DNA of 39,890 nucleotides from Acidobacteriota bacterium (GCA_016196035.1 JACPYM010000101.1:1-39890); one strand, 5' to 3'; counted from the first letter of the stretch, positions 25,049-34,240 are shown. The notes: generated by a model not told the origin, from the sequence alone. Numbers and translations are program-made.

Positions 25049-25144
25049 ACCCGTCTCACCTTCTGGTTTGCTAAACGTCAACTCGGTCAAGCGCGCGATG
25101 GTGCGCGTCTCAAGGTTGGGGAGCAGGTGTGGCGAGGGGCGTAA

Positions 25145-25265
25145 TTAATCAATCAATCTATGAATATGTCGCGGTGTGAAGGGCGCAGTACCGCGCTTAG
25201 GCGGGCAGCTCGATCCGGCTGCCAACCGGGCGGTACTTGCGCCAATCATCCAATCGCTATGGGCC
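25145..25265. other. Intergenic sequence between flgE and the HDOD gene
   Basis: The gap contains a GC-rich imperfect palindrome near 25181-25242 (GCGCAGTACCGC at one side, GCGGTACTTGCGCC at the other). It may be a truncated family A repeat. No gene or clear promoter is seen. Confidence 0.45.
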
Positions 25266-25452
25266 TAGATCGATTCAATTGCGTAAAGGGTAAAGCGCGG
25301 AGCGCCGGAGCAGTACCGCGACAGTGATGGAGCGGCCTTGGTGACTCCGACATTGTTCCGTTAGGTCTGTGGCGTCAGGCTCCGCTCCATCACTATCGCG
25401 GTACCGTACCGCTGCGCGGTGCTTACCATACACGCAAATGAAAACCGATCTA
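25266..25452. repeat. Family A palindromic repeat with matching ends, adjoining the flgE stop
   Basis: The element begins TAGATCGATTCAATTGCGTA and its other end, read on the minus strand, is TAGATCGGTTTTCATTTGCG. The two ends are imperfect inverted repeats over about 60 bases, including CAGTACCGCGACAGTGATGG inside. It is about 187 bases long, with no coding capacity. Its right end supplies the TAG stop of flgE. The form is that of a small non-autonomous mobile element. Confidence 0.7.
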
Positions 25453-26718
25453 AATAATCTGAATCACGTCTTGCAGGGTTTGGTTGATCGTCGTGATCAC
25501 GCGTGAATTCGCCTGGAAACCACGTTGGGCGACGATCAAATCGGTAAACTCATTGGCGATGTCTACGTTGCTCTGTTCCAGCACGCCGCCGATGATTTCG
25601 CCGCGTCCGCCCGTGCCCGCCGCGCCAATCGAAGGCGCGCCCGACGCCACCGTTTGGCCATACAGGTTGTCGCCCAAACGGCTCAGGCCTTCCTGCGAAT
25701 TGAACGTCGCAATCGCGACTTGCCCGACCGTGCGCGTCTGGCCGTTGCTGTAAACCGCGATCAACACGCCGTCGCCTTTGGGGCTAAACGAAAGCCCCGC
25801 CAGCGTGCCCGACGCAAAGCCGTTCTGTTCGGTCGCGGCCACCGCCGAGGTGGCGTTGTAATTGGTCAACAGACTTTGCCCCTTCGTGCCGTCCTCGTTG
25901 AGTTGATAGAGCGCGATGTCGAGGCTGGGCAGCGTGGCGCCCGCGAGTTTGGTTTGATCGGGCACGATGGCCAGCGTATTCGGCGCCGTCAATTGCCCAT
26001 TGGAATCGAAGGTCAGGTTGCCGGTCGCCGCCGCCGCGCCGCCGTCAATGCTGACTTGTGCGGCGTTGCCATCCAGCGTGGCCTTGACGGTATAAGCGCC
26101 GTCGCCGGTTTTGGTGTAAATCAAATCCATCGTGTGCGCCACGCCCAGCGAGTCATACACCTCGACGGGCGCGTGGAATTCGGCATTCACCGCATCGGTC
26201 GAACTGAGATTCATGTGGAACGAAGCTTTGCTGGTGACAACCGGGCTGGCGAATTGGCCGAGCGGCACTTGCAGCGAATTCAACGGCGCGCCCGGCGGAA
26301 TCGCGCCGTTATTAGCCTGATAGCCTTGCACCAGATCGCCGGTCGAATTCACCAGATGGCCGTCGCGGTCGAGCGTCAAGTCGCCCGCGCGCGTGTAAGC
26401 GGTGTCGCCGTTTTTCGAGGACACCACAAAATAGCCGTTGCCGCGAATGCCGGCATTGAGCGTCGAGCCGGATTCATCTAGCGAACCCTGGGTGAAATTG
26501 GTGGTCGTGCCTGCCGATTGCACGCCGCCGCCGATTTGCACGGCGAGGCCCGCGCCATTCAGCTTGGCATTGAGCGAATCGTGAAAGACGTCGGCGAAGT
26601 TGAGCGATTTGGCCTTATACGCCGTGGTGTTGGCGTTGGCGATGTTATTGCCCGTGACGCCGAGCGCCTCCGAGTTGGCCCGCAGGCCCGACAACGCGGT
26701 CGAAAAGGTAAGAGCCAT
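25450..26718 (-). CDS. flgE: FlgE flagellar hook protein (422 aa)
   Basis: FlgE polymerises into the hook, a flexible joint outside the cell. ATG 26718 has a strong GGAGGAA ribosome binding site. The N-terminus ALTFSTALSGLRANSEALGVTGNNIANANTTAYKAK and the C-terminus (SNVDIANEFTDLIVAQRGFQANSRVITT) are the family hallmarks that form the axial coiled coil. The middle domain is Ala/Gly/Ser/Thr-rich and moderately long. FlgE is larger here than in FlgF/FlgG, supporting the hook assignment. The gene follows flgD after 267 bases of repeat-bearing sequence. Its TAG stop is the first three bases of a family A repeat end. Confidence 0.95.
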   Translation of the reverse strand: MALTFSTALSGLRANSEALGVTGNNIANANTTAYKAKSLNFADVFHDSLNAKLNGAGLAVQIGGGVQSAGTTTNFTQGSLDESGSTLNAGIRGNGYFVVSSKNGDTAYTRAGDLTLDRDGHLVNSTGDLVQGYQANNGAIPPGAPLNSLQVPLGQFASPVVTSKASFHMNLSSTDAVNAEFHAPVEVYDSLGVAHTMDLIYTKTGDGAYTVKATLDGNAAQVSIDGGAAAATGNLTFDSNGQLTAPNTLAIVPDQTKLAGATLPSLDIALYQLNEDGTKGQSLLTNYNATSAVAATEQNGFASGTLAGLSFSPKGDGVLIAVYSNGQTRTVGQVAIATFNSQEGLSRLGDNLYGQTVASGAPSIGAAGTGGRGEIIGGVLEQSNVDIANEFTDLIVAQRGFQANSRVITTINQTLQDVIQII

Positions 26719-26812
26719 GTTTATTCCTCCGGGAAAGTCCGTGACGACAGCCATGCGCAACAAGGGCCACCATGCGCAACACGGGACTGCGAGCAACGGG
26801 AGATCAATTGAT

Positions 26813-26956
26813 TAGATCGGTTTGCACTTCGGTGTACGGGAAAAGCGCGGCGTGGGGCAGTACCGCGCGCGTCAGCAAGCCGAGACGGCGCGTTTGTGTT
26901 GCTGGGCCAAACTTGACGCGCCGCTTGCTGACGCGCGCGGTACTGTCCCGGTGCAA
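26813..26956. repeat. Family A palindromic repeat between flgD and flgE
   Basis: On the plus strand it starts TAGATCGGTTTGCACTTCGG and holds the paired core CAGTACCGCGCGCGTCAGCA and its inverse near 26925-26943. The right end lacks a clear terminal arm, so this copy may be truncated. Its orientation is opposite to that of the copies at 1, 20620 and 25266, judged from the conserved end. Confidence 0.7.
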
Positions 26957-26985
26957 CCGTCTCGTATTTGCAATTGCAACCCGCG

Positions 26986-27309
26986 CTAAGCGGCGGGCAG
27001 GGAGATGTCGCCCAGCGCCGCTTGCGCTTTTTGCGTTGATGTCTGTGGTTTTTGCAGATTCAGCAATTGATTGATGCGGTCATTGATGCTGGTGAGTTGC
27101 TCCAGCGAATTGAATTGCGCGAGTTGCGCGACGAACTCCGCTCCTTGCTGCGGTTCGAGCGGGTCCTGATGTTTCAATTGCGCGATGAGCAAGGTCAAAA
27201 AGGTGTTCGCGTCCACGCCTTTGTGCGACTTGTTCGCCGTCGTGTCGCTGCTGGCGGCAGCCTTGCCGGTCGTGGTCAACGCGGTCAGGTCTTGCGGATT
27301 GATCGTCAT
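26986..27309 (-). CDS. flgD: Short FlgD hook-cap protein (107 aa)
   Basis: FlgD is the scaffold cap on which hook subunits assemble. The typical conserved N-terminal FlgD motif is present at residues about 33-75 (DANTFLTLLIAQLKHQDPLEPQQGAEFVAQLAQFNSLEQL). The family often has a further 100 or more residues forming an Ig-like/Tudor part; here the protein ends about 30 residues after the motif. So only the core domain is kept, as in some Gram-positive FlgD proteins. ATG 27309 gives a normal N-terminus; the longer reading is unlike FlgD. It follows fliK by 106 bases. Confidence 0.92.
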   Translation of the reverse strand: MTINPQDLTALTTTGKAAASSDTTANKSHKGVDANTFLTLLIAQLKHQDPLEPQQGAEFVAQLAQFNSLEQLTSINDRINQLLNLQKPQTSTQKAQAALGDISLPAA

Positions 27310-27415
27310 AATGTTTTCTCTGCGCACGCGCGGCGGCGTGCTGCCTAAAACCCGCCGTGAATGGCTGCACATGGGGCAGGCGTCAAGCCTGTCCGCCGGA
27401 CGTTGTGCAACAGCT

Positions 27416-30400
27416 CTAAGCGAGCAAATTGATGAGCCTGTCGGCGGCGCTGGTTGCGCCACCGTTTGGTACCGGCTCGAAGTCAAAAGATTCAGCCTCA
27501 GGAATGCGGGCTGGAGGCGTGGGAGCGTGTTGTGAGTCTTGCCCGCCGGCGTGCCAGCCTTGTCCCGGTTGGTCGGGGCTGGTGTTGATGTCCAACTGCC
27601 CGACCTGCAAGCCGGCCTGTTCCAGCGTGGCGCGCAACTGGGCCAGTTCGCTGCGTAACACCTGCGTCGTCTGTTCGCGCTCGACCGTCAGCCGGGCGCT
27701 GAAACGGCCTGCCGTATCGCAGCGCAACTCGATTTCCACTTGCCCCAATTCGCGGGGCCGCAGTTTGAGCCGGATGGTGCGCGGCTCATTGGGCGCGAGT
27801 TCGGCGCTGGCATTAATCAAAGGTTCGGCCAGTTGCCTAGCCACGTGGCCGTCATTGACGTCACGCATGTCCACCTGCTGTGCAACTGCGGTGCCACGCT
27901 CGGACGCCGACGGCGCAAGAGCGCCGGTGACGTTGCGCGGCGGTTCCTCGGTGTTTTCCCGGATGGTTTCGCGCGCGGCCTCTGGCGCGGCAGTCACAGA
28001 CGAATTCAAACCAGCGTGCCGCAACGCTGGCGCAAGCTCAGAGGAAAATGCCGCCGTTGTCGTCACGGGTTGCGCCGCCTGTTCCGGCGATGGCTGGGAT
28101 AGTGTGTGGCGTTCAACGGCCCGCGCATGCTCAAGCGCCACGCGTGGGAGCGCCAAATCGCCCGTCGCGCCCGGCAGCGGAGTTGTGCCTGTCAAACCCG
28201 GCGGCGGGGCGGCCACGCGTTCCAAGGGCTGTGTTGGCGCGGGTTCCGTGCTGGCTTCCGGCGGCGGCAAGACGGGCGCACCCACATCTGAAGCGCTGTT
28301 TCGCCCGCTTGAGTTTTCAGGTTGCAACATTTCGAGGTTGGGGATAGGCAGCGGCGGACTCACGCCGCGCAACGGAAATTCAGCCGCGCTCGCGTTAGGT
28401 GGCGCGGGCCGGGAGGCCGGTTCCGTAACGCGCTTGAGCGCCGCCGTCCAACGCGCCGCGCTGGCGTTTTGCGCGGCTGGTTGCGCTGTTATCCGCAGGG
28501 CTGGCGCGGGCGCGGCAACGATGTTGGTCGTCCAGACACTGGCGGAGGCGGGCGGCGAAAAATAAACGGGCACGCTGGTGTTGGCAGGCTGCATTGCCAC
28601 TGCCGGAGCGGCACTGGGCGCCGCTGCCGCCAGCATTGGTGTCAATGTCCCGACACCTGCGGGGTTAAAGGGCGACACTGGCGGGTCAGGAATTTGGCGC
28701 TCGCCCAGCCATTCGTCCGTTGCCGCGGGCGCGCTGCTGGCGGATTCGGTCGCCACCGGCGTGCTGAAAACGTGCGTGGCAACCGCGCGTGCAGTCACTG
28801 CCGGCGTGCCTGTTTCAAGCGCGGCCAAATCCGCCAGCAAGGACTGTGGCTGTAAGCGTTCGCGCGGCGTGGCTGGTTGATTCATGGCTGGTTGATTCAT
28901 GGCTGGTTGATTGAAGACCGGCCCTGCGCTTTCGGCAGAAGCAGGCGCACTTATTAGCGGGGGCGCTGCGGTGAAGGCCGTGTCAGGCGCGCCGGGTGAC
29001 TGCGAAAGTGCCGCAGCAAAGTGCCGTTCAATGGCGGAGAACGTTGTGCGCAACAGCTCCACGCCGAACCTGGGCGGCCTGGACGCGACCTCGCACTGCG
29101 CCAATGGGTTGATCCCTTGCGCGCTTTGTGCAGGGTCAATCAGCGGCTCGGGCAATAGCTCAGATGTGGGTTGAATCGGCGGTTGGTCTGCGTCTGTTTC
29201 CGCGCTGCTGGCTGGTTCTGTATCAGGCGAGTCCGGAGAATTGATCACTGGCAGCGCGGCTGGCGCTGCCACGACGGGCTGCAACGTGGGCCGCTGAGCC
29301 GCCGCCACCGGATTGGACAACTCGTGCTCGAAGGCGCGCTGCGTTTGCGGCGCCGCAGTCGTAGGCAATTGCAACACTAACTGGAAGGTGCGTTGTCCGG
29401 GGCTGCTCGCCCGCGCGCTCAGCGTGGTCGTGAACGGCAGGCGCTGGACGCGTTCGCCTTCTTCTTTCACCACGCGCCAGGCTGGCGTTGGTTCAGCCGC
29501 CACGTCGTTCGGCGTGGTGGCGGCGAACGTCTGTGGCGCGACTGTCGGAATGGTTGTTTCTTGGGGAGCAGGCACGTCTGGCAGTTGATCCTCAACAGCC
29601 ACTGCGATCTGAGCCGCTGCGGCAATTACTGAAGCGGCTGGCGGTGCAACAGGCACAGGCGTTTCTGTCATTCCCGACGCGGGCGGCGCAAGGGGCACGC
29701 GCGGCGCGACGGCTAACTCTGGCAGCGACTCTAACCCCGTGGGCGCGGCTTGTTCAGTGACCGCCGCGAAAGCGTTGTTGATCACCGCGACCTGTGACGC
29801 AGCAGTTGTGAGCATTGCCGTGGGTGTCGCCAAGTTGGCTGCTGTGGGTGGCGTTTCCACAAGCAAAGCTTCCGGTTGCGGCTTGGCCAGCACCGCATAC
29901 GGCAGTGTGTTGGGCGGCACAACCGAGGCTTCATCGTTCAGCACCGTGTTCAGCACCGTGCGCGCGGCTTGGCTCGCTGTGAGTGGCGTCTTCAGGGTTT
30001 CTGTCGTTGCAACGCTGCTGGCATCGTTTGTCTGCTCAGGCATCTGTTCAGGCGTCTGCTCAGAGCGAATCAGCGGGCGCTCTGATTGCGCTGTCGTTTC
30101 GTGCACGGGTTCTGCAACTGGTTGCCGATCACGCGCGGCTGATGGGAGTGAAGCGTTGATCAGTTTGGCGACGCGCACAGCCGGTATCGCCGGGTTTGGC
30201 GAGATGGCAGCTTGGTCAAGCGGCGTCGCGCGTTGAGCGGGTTGGCCAAAGGTGAAGACTGGCTGGCCCGGCAAACCGGCAGCAGCGAAACCGGGGTAAG
30301 GCGCAGGGTTGTCTGGCGGCGCAACTTCAGGCTGCCGGGACGTGGCCGAAACGTTAGGCGCGTTTGTCTCAACCGCTGGCTCAACCACCACGGCGAGTTG

Positions 30401-32188
30401 TTCAGACGCAGCGTGGACGGTGGCGAAAGAGACAGACTGGTCGGGCGGCGCGGCTGGCGGTTCTTCGTGAGGAGCCGTGGGCGCAGGCAGTTTTTCGCTC
30501 AGGAAAACGACGTTGGCGTTTGCACGCGGCGTCTGTCTGCCGACATTCGCGCCATTCGTAGAGGCCGAAGCGGGCGGCTGCGCCGGGGCAGTCGCGAGCT
30601 TGTCAAAAGCTTCCGGTGGTCTGACTGCCGCCTTGCCGGCGTTGGGCTGAGCGGCTTGATGCATTGGCTTTGGCGCGTCGTTTGGCGCGTCGGTGGCGGT
30701 TGCAAGCCGGGCGGGGCCGCCGGATGTCAGCGGCTTCAACAAGACTGCTTCAGACTCGCGGGACGGCAGTGGCGACTCAGCGTTGCGCTCGAAGGCGGGC
30801 GCTTGAGCCTGCTCAGTGGGGCTGGCGTTGTGTGCGGCTTCGATTGGTTGCGGGGCGGGCGCGTCACCCGTTTCTGCAAGCTGGCCAATGCCGGGCGCGA
30901 CTTCGGCATTGTTGCCGGAGTTCTTGATTGACGGCTGTTCGACGTTTGACGTGACAACCATCTGAGGCAGCGGAAGACTGATTGGCAGCAGCGCGGCAGT
31001 GCTGGGCGCGTCGTCTACCTTTTGATCAGCCGCGCTGAGCGCGTCGTCGGCCAGTTGCGTAGGCTGCGGTTCGGCAGCTTCAGTGCGTGGCGCTGGCGTG
31101 GGTATTTTGCCTGGCGGTACGTCAAAGCTGCTGAGCGTGGGCAGGCTGGCTTGCGAATCTATTGTTGACCGCGTTTGTGGCGGCTGAGCAAGCGTGACTT
31201 TTTCGGCAAGCAGGCGGTCATGTTGCTTGGGCAGCGTGTTGAGCGGTTCGGCAGGCGCCTGCGCCGCAGTGTGGTTGGGTTCGGCGGCTGGCGTGTCCTG
31301 CGTTTCAGCGAAACCACCGTCCGGTTGCGGCATTGGTTGGATGGTTTCCGGTATTGCCTTACTGCGCAGGTGCGCTTCAACCGGCAAGGGTGGCGTATGC
31401 AGCGGCGTTGCTGGCGGTAGCGTTTGAACGAGCGCCACGGTGGTTTGGGCGTTGTTCAGGTTGGTTGCCGCCAGTGCTGGCGGCTCAGCAGGTGCGCTGT
31501 CAGGCATCCCGGTTGCGGGTTCGTTGCTGGCTATGAGTGTCGCGGTCTCAACGCGTTGCGCGTCCGGCTGCCAGTTGGGCGAACGAGCAAGGGCGGCCCC
31601 CGTGGTTTCGCGCGGCAGGTTGCGGTCTAGTTGCCATTGCTTGCGCACCGGGGGCGCTGTCAACGGCGCAGCATGTTGTTGGGCTTGGGGTGCGGCGTGC
31701 AGTAGCAAGCCCGCAGGTTCAACTGATTTGTCCGCTGGCGGGCCAGATGGCGTTGTTACGAACGGCGGCGTTGCGAGCGGTGGCGCGTCGTGCCTGGCGG
31801 CTGTTTCGCGCTCGACCGCTGCTGGCGCGGTGTGATCGGAAGGGGCGGCGGGCGGCAATGTTGCAGCCGCTGCCAGTGGTGTTGCCGGTGGTGTTGCCGA
31901 TTGTGCTTCCTGTAATGCTGTTGCTTGTAACGCAGGCTCAATTTCCGGGCTTGCGGCCGTGGCGACCGGCTCCGGCGTGGCGGGTTCGTTTGTTGCTGCT
32001 TCAGCGCGTTCGTTATGGCTGGTCTTCCGGCCTTCTGCCGGCCAGCTTGCCGTGCCCTCGCTCATCTGTTCGAGCAGCAACGCGGCAAAGTTGTTGGCGC
32101 TGCCGTCGGGCGGCGCTGTTTTATCAGCGAGCGGCTTATCGGCGAATAGGGCAGGCGTGAGAGCGGATGAAAAAACCAGCTTAGACAT
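27416..32188 (-). CDS. fliK: Giant FliK hook-length control protein (about 1590 aa)
   Basis: FliK is exported through the growing hook, measures its length and triggers FlhB to switch substrates. ATG 32188 has GGAGGAA 5 bases upstream and overlaps the fliJ end by 8 bases. The last about 125 residues hold the conserved FliK C-terminal domain (RTIRLKLRPRELGQVEIELR, then LRSELAQLRATLEQAGLQVG), which touches FlhB. Everything before is Ala/Pro/Thr/Glu-rich, low-complexity and probably unfolded. FliK of Salmonella has 405 residues. A 15-base unit is repeated three times near 28870-28912 (MNQPA). The extreme length is uninterrupted over 4.7 kb with no stop, so it is not an artefact of one frame. Confidence 0.93.
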   Translation of the reverse strand: MSKLVFSSALTPALFADKPLADKTAPPDGSANNFAALLLEQMSEGTASWPAEGRKTSHNERAEAATNEPATPEPVATAASPEIEPALQATALQEAQSATPPATPLAAAATLPPAAPSDHTAPAAVERETAARHDAPPLATPPFVTTPSGPPADKSVEPAGLLLHAAPQAQQHAAPLTAPPVRKQWQLDRNLPRETTGAALARSPNWQPDAQRVETATLIASNEPATGMPDSAPAEPPALAATNLNNAQTTVALVQTLPPATPLHTPPLPVEAHLRSKAIPETIQPMPQPDGGFAETQDTPAAEPNHTAAQAPAEPLNTLPKQHDRLLAEKVTLAQPPQTRSTIDSQASLPTLSSFDVPPGKIPTPAPRTEAAEPQPTQLADDALSAADQKVDDAPSTAALLPISLPLPQMVVTSNVEQPSIKNSGNNAEVAPGIGQLAETGDAPAPQPIEAAHNASPTEQAQAPAFERNAESPLPSRESEAVLLKPLTSGGPARLATATDAPNDAPKPMHQAAQPNAGKAAVRPPEAFDKLATAPAQPPASASTNGANVGRQTPRANANVVFLSEKLPAPTAPHEEPPAAPPDQSVSFATVHAASEQLAVVVEPAVETNAPNVSATSRQPEVAPPDNPAPYPGFAAAGLPGQPVFTFGQPAQRATPLDQAAISPNPAIPAVRVAKLINASLPSAARDRQPVAEPVHETTAQSERPLIRSEQTPEQMPEQTNDASSVATTETLKTPLTASQAARTVLNTVLNDEASVVPPNTLPYAVLAKPQPEALLVETPPTAANLATPTAMLTTAASQVAVINNAFAAVTEQAAPTGLESLPELAVAPRVPLAPPASGMTETPVPVAPPAASVIAAAAQIAVAVEDQLPDVPAPQETTIPTVAPQTFAATTPNDVAAEPTPAWRVVKEEGERVQRLPFTTTLSARASSPGQRTFQLVLQLPTTAAPQTQRAFEHELSNPVAAAQRPTLQPVVAAPAALPVINSPDSPDTEPASSAETDADQPPIQPTSELLPEPLIDPAQSAQGINPLAQCEVASRPPRFGVELLRTTFSAIERHFAAALSQSPGAPDTAFTAAPPLISAPASAESAGPVFNQPAMNQPAMNQPATPRERLQPQSLLADLAALETGTPAVTARAVATHVFSTPVATESASSAPAATDEWLGERQIPDPPVSPFNPAGVGTLTPMLAAAAPSAAPAVAMQPANTSVPVYFSPPASASVWTTNIVAAPAPALRITAQPAAQNASAARWTAALKRVTEPASRPAPPNASAAEFPLRGVSPPLPIPNLEMLQPENSSGRNSASDVGAPVLPPPEASTEPAPTQPLERVAAPPPGLTGTTPLPGATGDLALPRVALEHARAVERHTLSQPSPEQAAQPVTTTAAFSSELAPALRHAGLNSSVTAAPEAARETIRENTEEPPRNVTGALAPSASERGTAVAQQVDMRDVNDGHVARQLAEPLINASAELAPNEPRTIRLKLRPRELGQVEIELRCDTAGRFSARLTVEREQTTQVLRSELAQLRATLEQAGLQVGQLDINTSPDQPGQGWHAGGQDSQHAPTPPARIPEAESFDFEPVPNGGATSAADRLINLLA

Positions 32189-32636
32189 TTTCTTCCTCCA
32201 GGCCGCGCCGCACGATGTTGGCGGCCATTTCGTCCAGAAAATTTTGTTCGGCTGACGCGACTTCGGCCTCGTGGCGTTCTTTTTGGCGTTGTTTGAGCTG
32301 GCTGGTGATTTCGGCTTCCCGCGCGGCCTCAATCGCGCTGGTGCGCACGGTTTCGCGCTGTTGTTCCAGTTCCGTCAAACGTTCGCGCAACGCGCGTTCG
32401 CGTTGCGCCAGAAAATCCAAGTAGCCCAGTTGCAACGCCAATTCGTCGGCGTAAACCTGCCCGGTCGCGCGGGCCATTTTGCTTTCCGCCGTTGCGCGCT
32501 GGCGTTGCAATTCTTCCAACGCCGCCTCAGCGGCGCTGACGGCGGCACTGGCTTGCAGCAAGGCGCGCTCGGCTTCGTCGCGCCGTTGCGCGCGCAAGTT
32601 GTGCACCGTTTGCAATCTGAACCTGAAGCGTTTCAT
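32181..32636 (-). CDS. fliJ: FliJ flagellar export chaperone/stalk protein (151 aa)
   Basis: FliJ is a coiled-coil protein that binds the FliI ATPase ring and FlhA and helps move substrates. The whole protein is a predicted long helix pair rich in Ala/Glu/Arg/Gln (RFRFRLQTVHNLRAQRRDEAERALLQ at the start). This fits the family in length and composition. Its ATG overlaps the fliI stop (ATGA), and its end overlaps fliK by 8 bases. Sequence conservation in this family is low, so the call rests on the N-terminal motif and on position between fliI and fliK. Confidence 0.9.
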   Translation of the reverse strand: MKRFRFRLQTVHNLRAQRRDEAERALLQASAAVSAAEAALEELQRQRATAESKMARATGQVYADELALQLGYLDFLAQRERALRERLTELEQQRETVRTSAIEAAREAEITSQLKQRQKERHEAEVASAEQNFLDEMAANIVRRGLEEENV

Positions 32637-33985
32637 CGCGCGCCCTCAAGACTGAACTCACGCGTGAGGCGTTCGACGACGGCTGGGAATTCGACCGGTT
32701 CTTGCCGATCCTGGCGCAGAAAGCTGTTGATGCGGTCGTATTGCGCAATGGCCTCGTCAATACGCGGGTTGGTGCCTTTTTGATAAGCCCCGATATTGAT
32801 CAGGTCTTCGGCGGCGGCATAGGTGGCCAGCATCTCGCGCACGCGCGCGGCGGCGGCGGCTTGCGGCTTGGTCGCGACAGAATTGAACAGGCGCGAGGCG
32901 CTGTGCAGCACATCAATGCAAGGGTAATGATTGCGCGCGGCCAAGGTGCGCGACAGGATGATGTGACCATCGAGAATGCCGCGCACGGCATCGGCGATGG
33001 GTTCGTTCATATCGTCGCCTTCGACCAGCACGGTGTAAAAGGCTGTGATCGAACCGCCGGTGCCAAAATTGCCCGCGCGTTCGAGCAGGCGCGGCAGCAG
33101 CGCGAACACCGAGGGCGTATAGCCTTTGGACGAAGGCGGTTCGCCGGCCACCAAACTGATCTCGCGTTGGGCCATCGCAAAGCGTGTCAGCGAATCCATA
33201 ATCAACAGCACTTGGGCGCCCGCATCCTTGAAGTATTCCGCCACCGCCGTCGCCACCAAGGCCGCGCGAATGCGCACCAGCGGCGAATCGTCAGAGGTCG
33301 AGATGACCAGCACGGAGCGTGCCAAACCTTCGGGGCCGAGTTCGTGCTCGACGAATTCGCGCACTTCGCGCCCGCGTTCGCCAATCATCGCGATGACGTT
33401 GACGTCGGCGGTCGCATGTTTGGCCATCATGCCCAATAGCGTGGATTTGCCGACGCCCGAACCGCCGAAGATGCCGATGCGTTGCCCGGTGCCGACCGTC
33501 AGCAAACCGTCAATCGCGCGCACGCCCGTGCCCAGGGCTTGCGTGATGTTGGCGCGCGCCAGCGGATTGGTGGAACGCCGATGCAACGGATAAAAACCCG
33601 CATGTTCGACCGCGCCCAATTCATCGAGCGGTTCACCCAGCGCATTGATGATGCGGCCCAGCATTTTCGGCCCGACGGGCGCTTCGGCGACTTTGCCCGT
33701 CGCCACGACCGTATCGCCCGCGCGCACGGCGGGCATCGGGCCGAGCGGCATCAACAGCACGGTCGAATCGCGGAAGCCGATCACTTCGAGCACTGTATTC
33801 AGTTCGCCCGTGCGCCCTGCCAAATAGCACAATTCGCCCACCGAAACCGACGGGCCTTGCGATTCGATCACCAACCCGACCGCGCGTTTGATCGTGCCGC
33901 TCAGCCGCACCGGATCGAGATTCGCCAAGCGTTGAAAGTAGGAGGAGAAAGGGGCGGTAATGCGGAGCGGGCCGGTGTTTTCCAT
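32633..33985 (-). CDS. fliI: FliI flagellar export ATPase (450 aa)
   Basis: FliI hydrolyses ATP to help unfold and deliver export substrates at the gate. Walker A is at residues 174-181 (GGSGVGKS) and Walker B near 260 (VLLIMDSLTRFA). Before these is the ATPase beta-barrel domain and GPKMLGRIINALGEPLD; after them is the conserved GEPPSSKGYTPSVFALLPRLLERAG stretch. All catalytic features are present. ATG 33985 gives the usual length; the frame continues upstream through a repeat element and is not counted. It lies 269 bases from fliH, an unusually large gap for these partners. Confidence 0.96.
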   Translation of the reverse strand: MENTGPLRITAPFSSYFQRLANLDPVRLSGTIKRAVGLVIESQGPSVSVGELCYLAGRTGELNTVLEVIGFRDSTVLLMPLGPMPAVRAGDTVVATGKVAEAPVGPKMLGRIINALGEPLDELGAVEHAGFYPLHRRSTNPLARANITQALGTGVRAIDGLLTVGTGQRIGIFGGSGVGKSTLLGMMAKHATADVNVIAMIGERGREVREFVEHELGPEGLARSVLVISTSDDSPLVRIRAALVATAVAEYFKDAGAQVLLIMDSLTRFAMAQREISLVAGEPPSSKGYTPSVFALLPRLLERAGNFGTGGSITAFYTVLVEGDDMNEPIADAVRGILDGHIILSRTLAARNHYPCIDVLHSASRLFNSVATKPQAAAAARVREMLATYAAAEDLINIGAYQKGTNPRIDEAIAQYDRINSFLRQDRQEPVEFPAVVERLTREFSLEGAR

Positions 33986-34061
33986 AGTTAGAAAAAAAGG
34001 TACTGATGTTGAGAGCGCGGGTGTTCTTGATCTTGCGCGCGAGTTCCGCGTGCGAACTGCA

Positions 34062-34240
34062 AGCCCTGAAAGGGCGACATTCAATAGCCGGGGGCAACGC
34101 CCCCGGAGCGTGTGAAGAAGGCTCCCCGGCCCTGACAGAGCCGCATTTGAAGTCGGATGCGACCCTGACAGGGTCGAGGAATCACGCGCGCCTTTCCGTG
34201 GGCACTGCCCAGGGCTATTAAATTTCGCCCTTTCAGGGCG
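34062..34240. repeat. Family B repeat between fliH and fliI
   Basis: The ends AGCCCTGAAAGGGCGA and CGCCCTTTCAGGGCG are inverted copies. Inside are the hairpin CCGGGGGCAACGCCCCCGG at 34088-34106 and shorter stems. A second copy starts at 39773. It opens the FliI frame upstream but adds no recognisable protein. Confidence 0.75.

Noticed and set aside
25525-26481. Plus-strand ORF of 318 codons across flgE
   Set aside because: Arg/Ala-rich antisense shadow of flgE.
26719-26812. TGGCCC-TTG-TTGC sequence upstream of flgE as a sigma-54 promoter
   Set aside because: The spacing between the two parts is two bases too short.
27429-28565. Plus-strand ORF of 378 codons inside fliK
   Set aside because: Antisense to the low-complexity fliK region; Gly/Ala/Ser/Cys-rich with no ribosome binding site or motif.
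32134-32143. GCCGATAA on the minus strand at the start of fliK
   Set aside because: Coding sequence (ADK repeat) without a -35 element.
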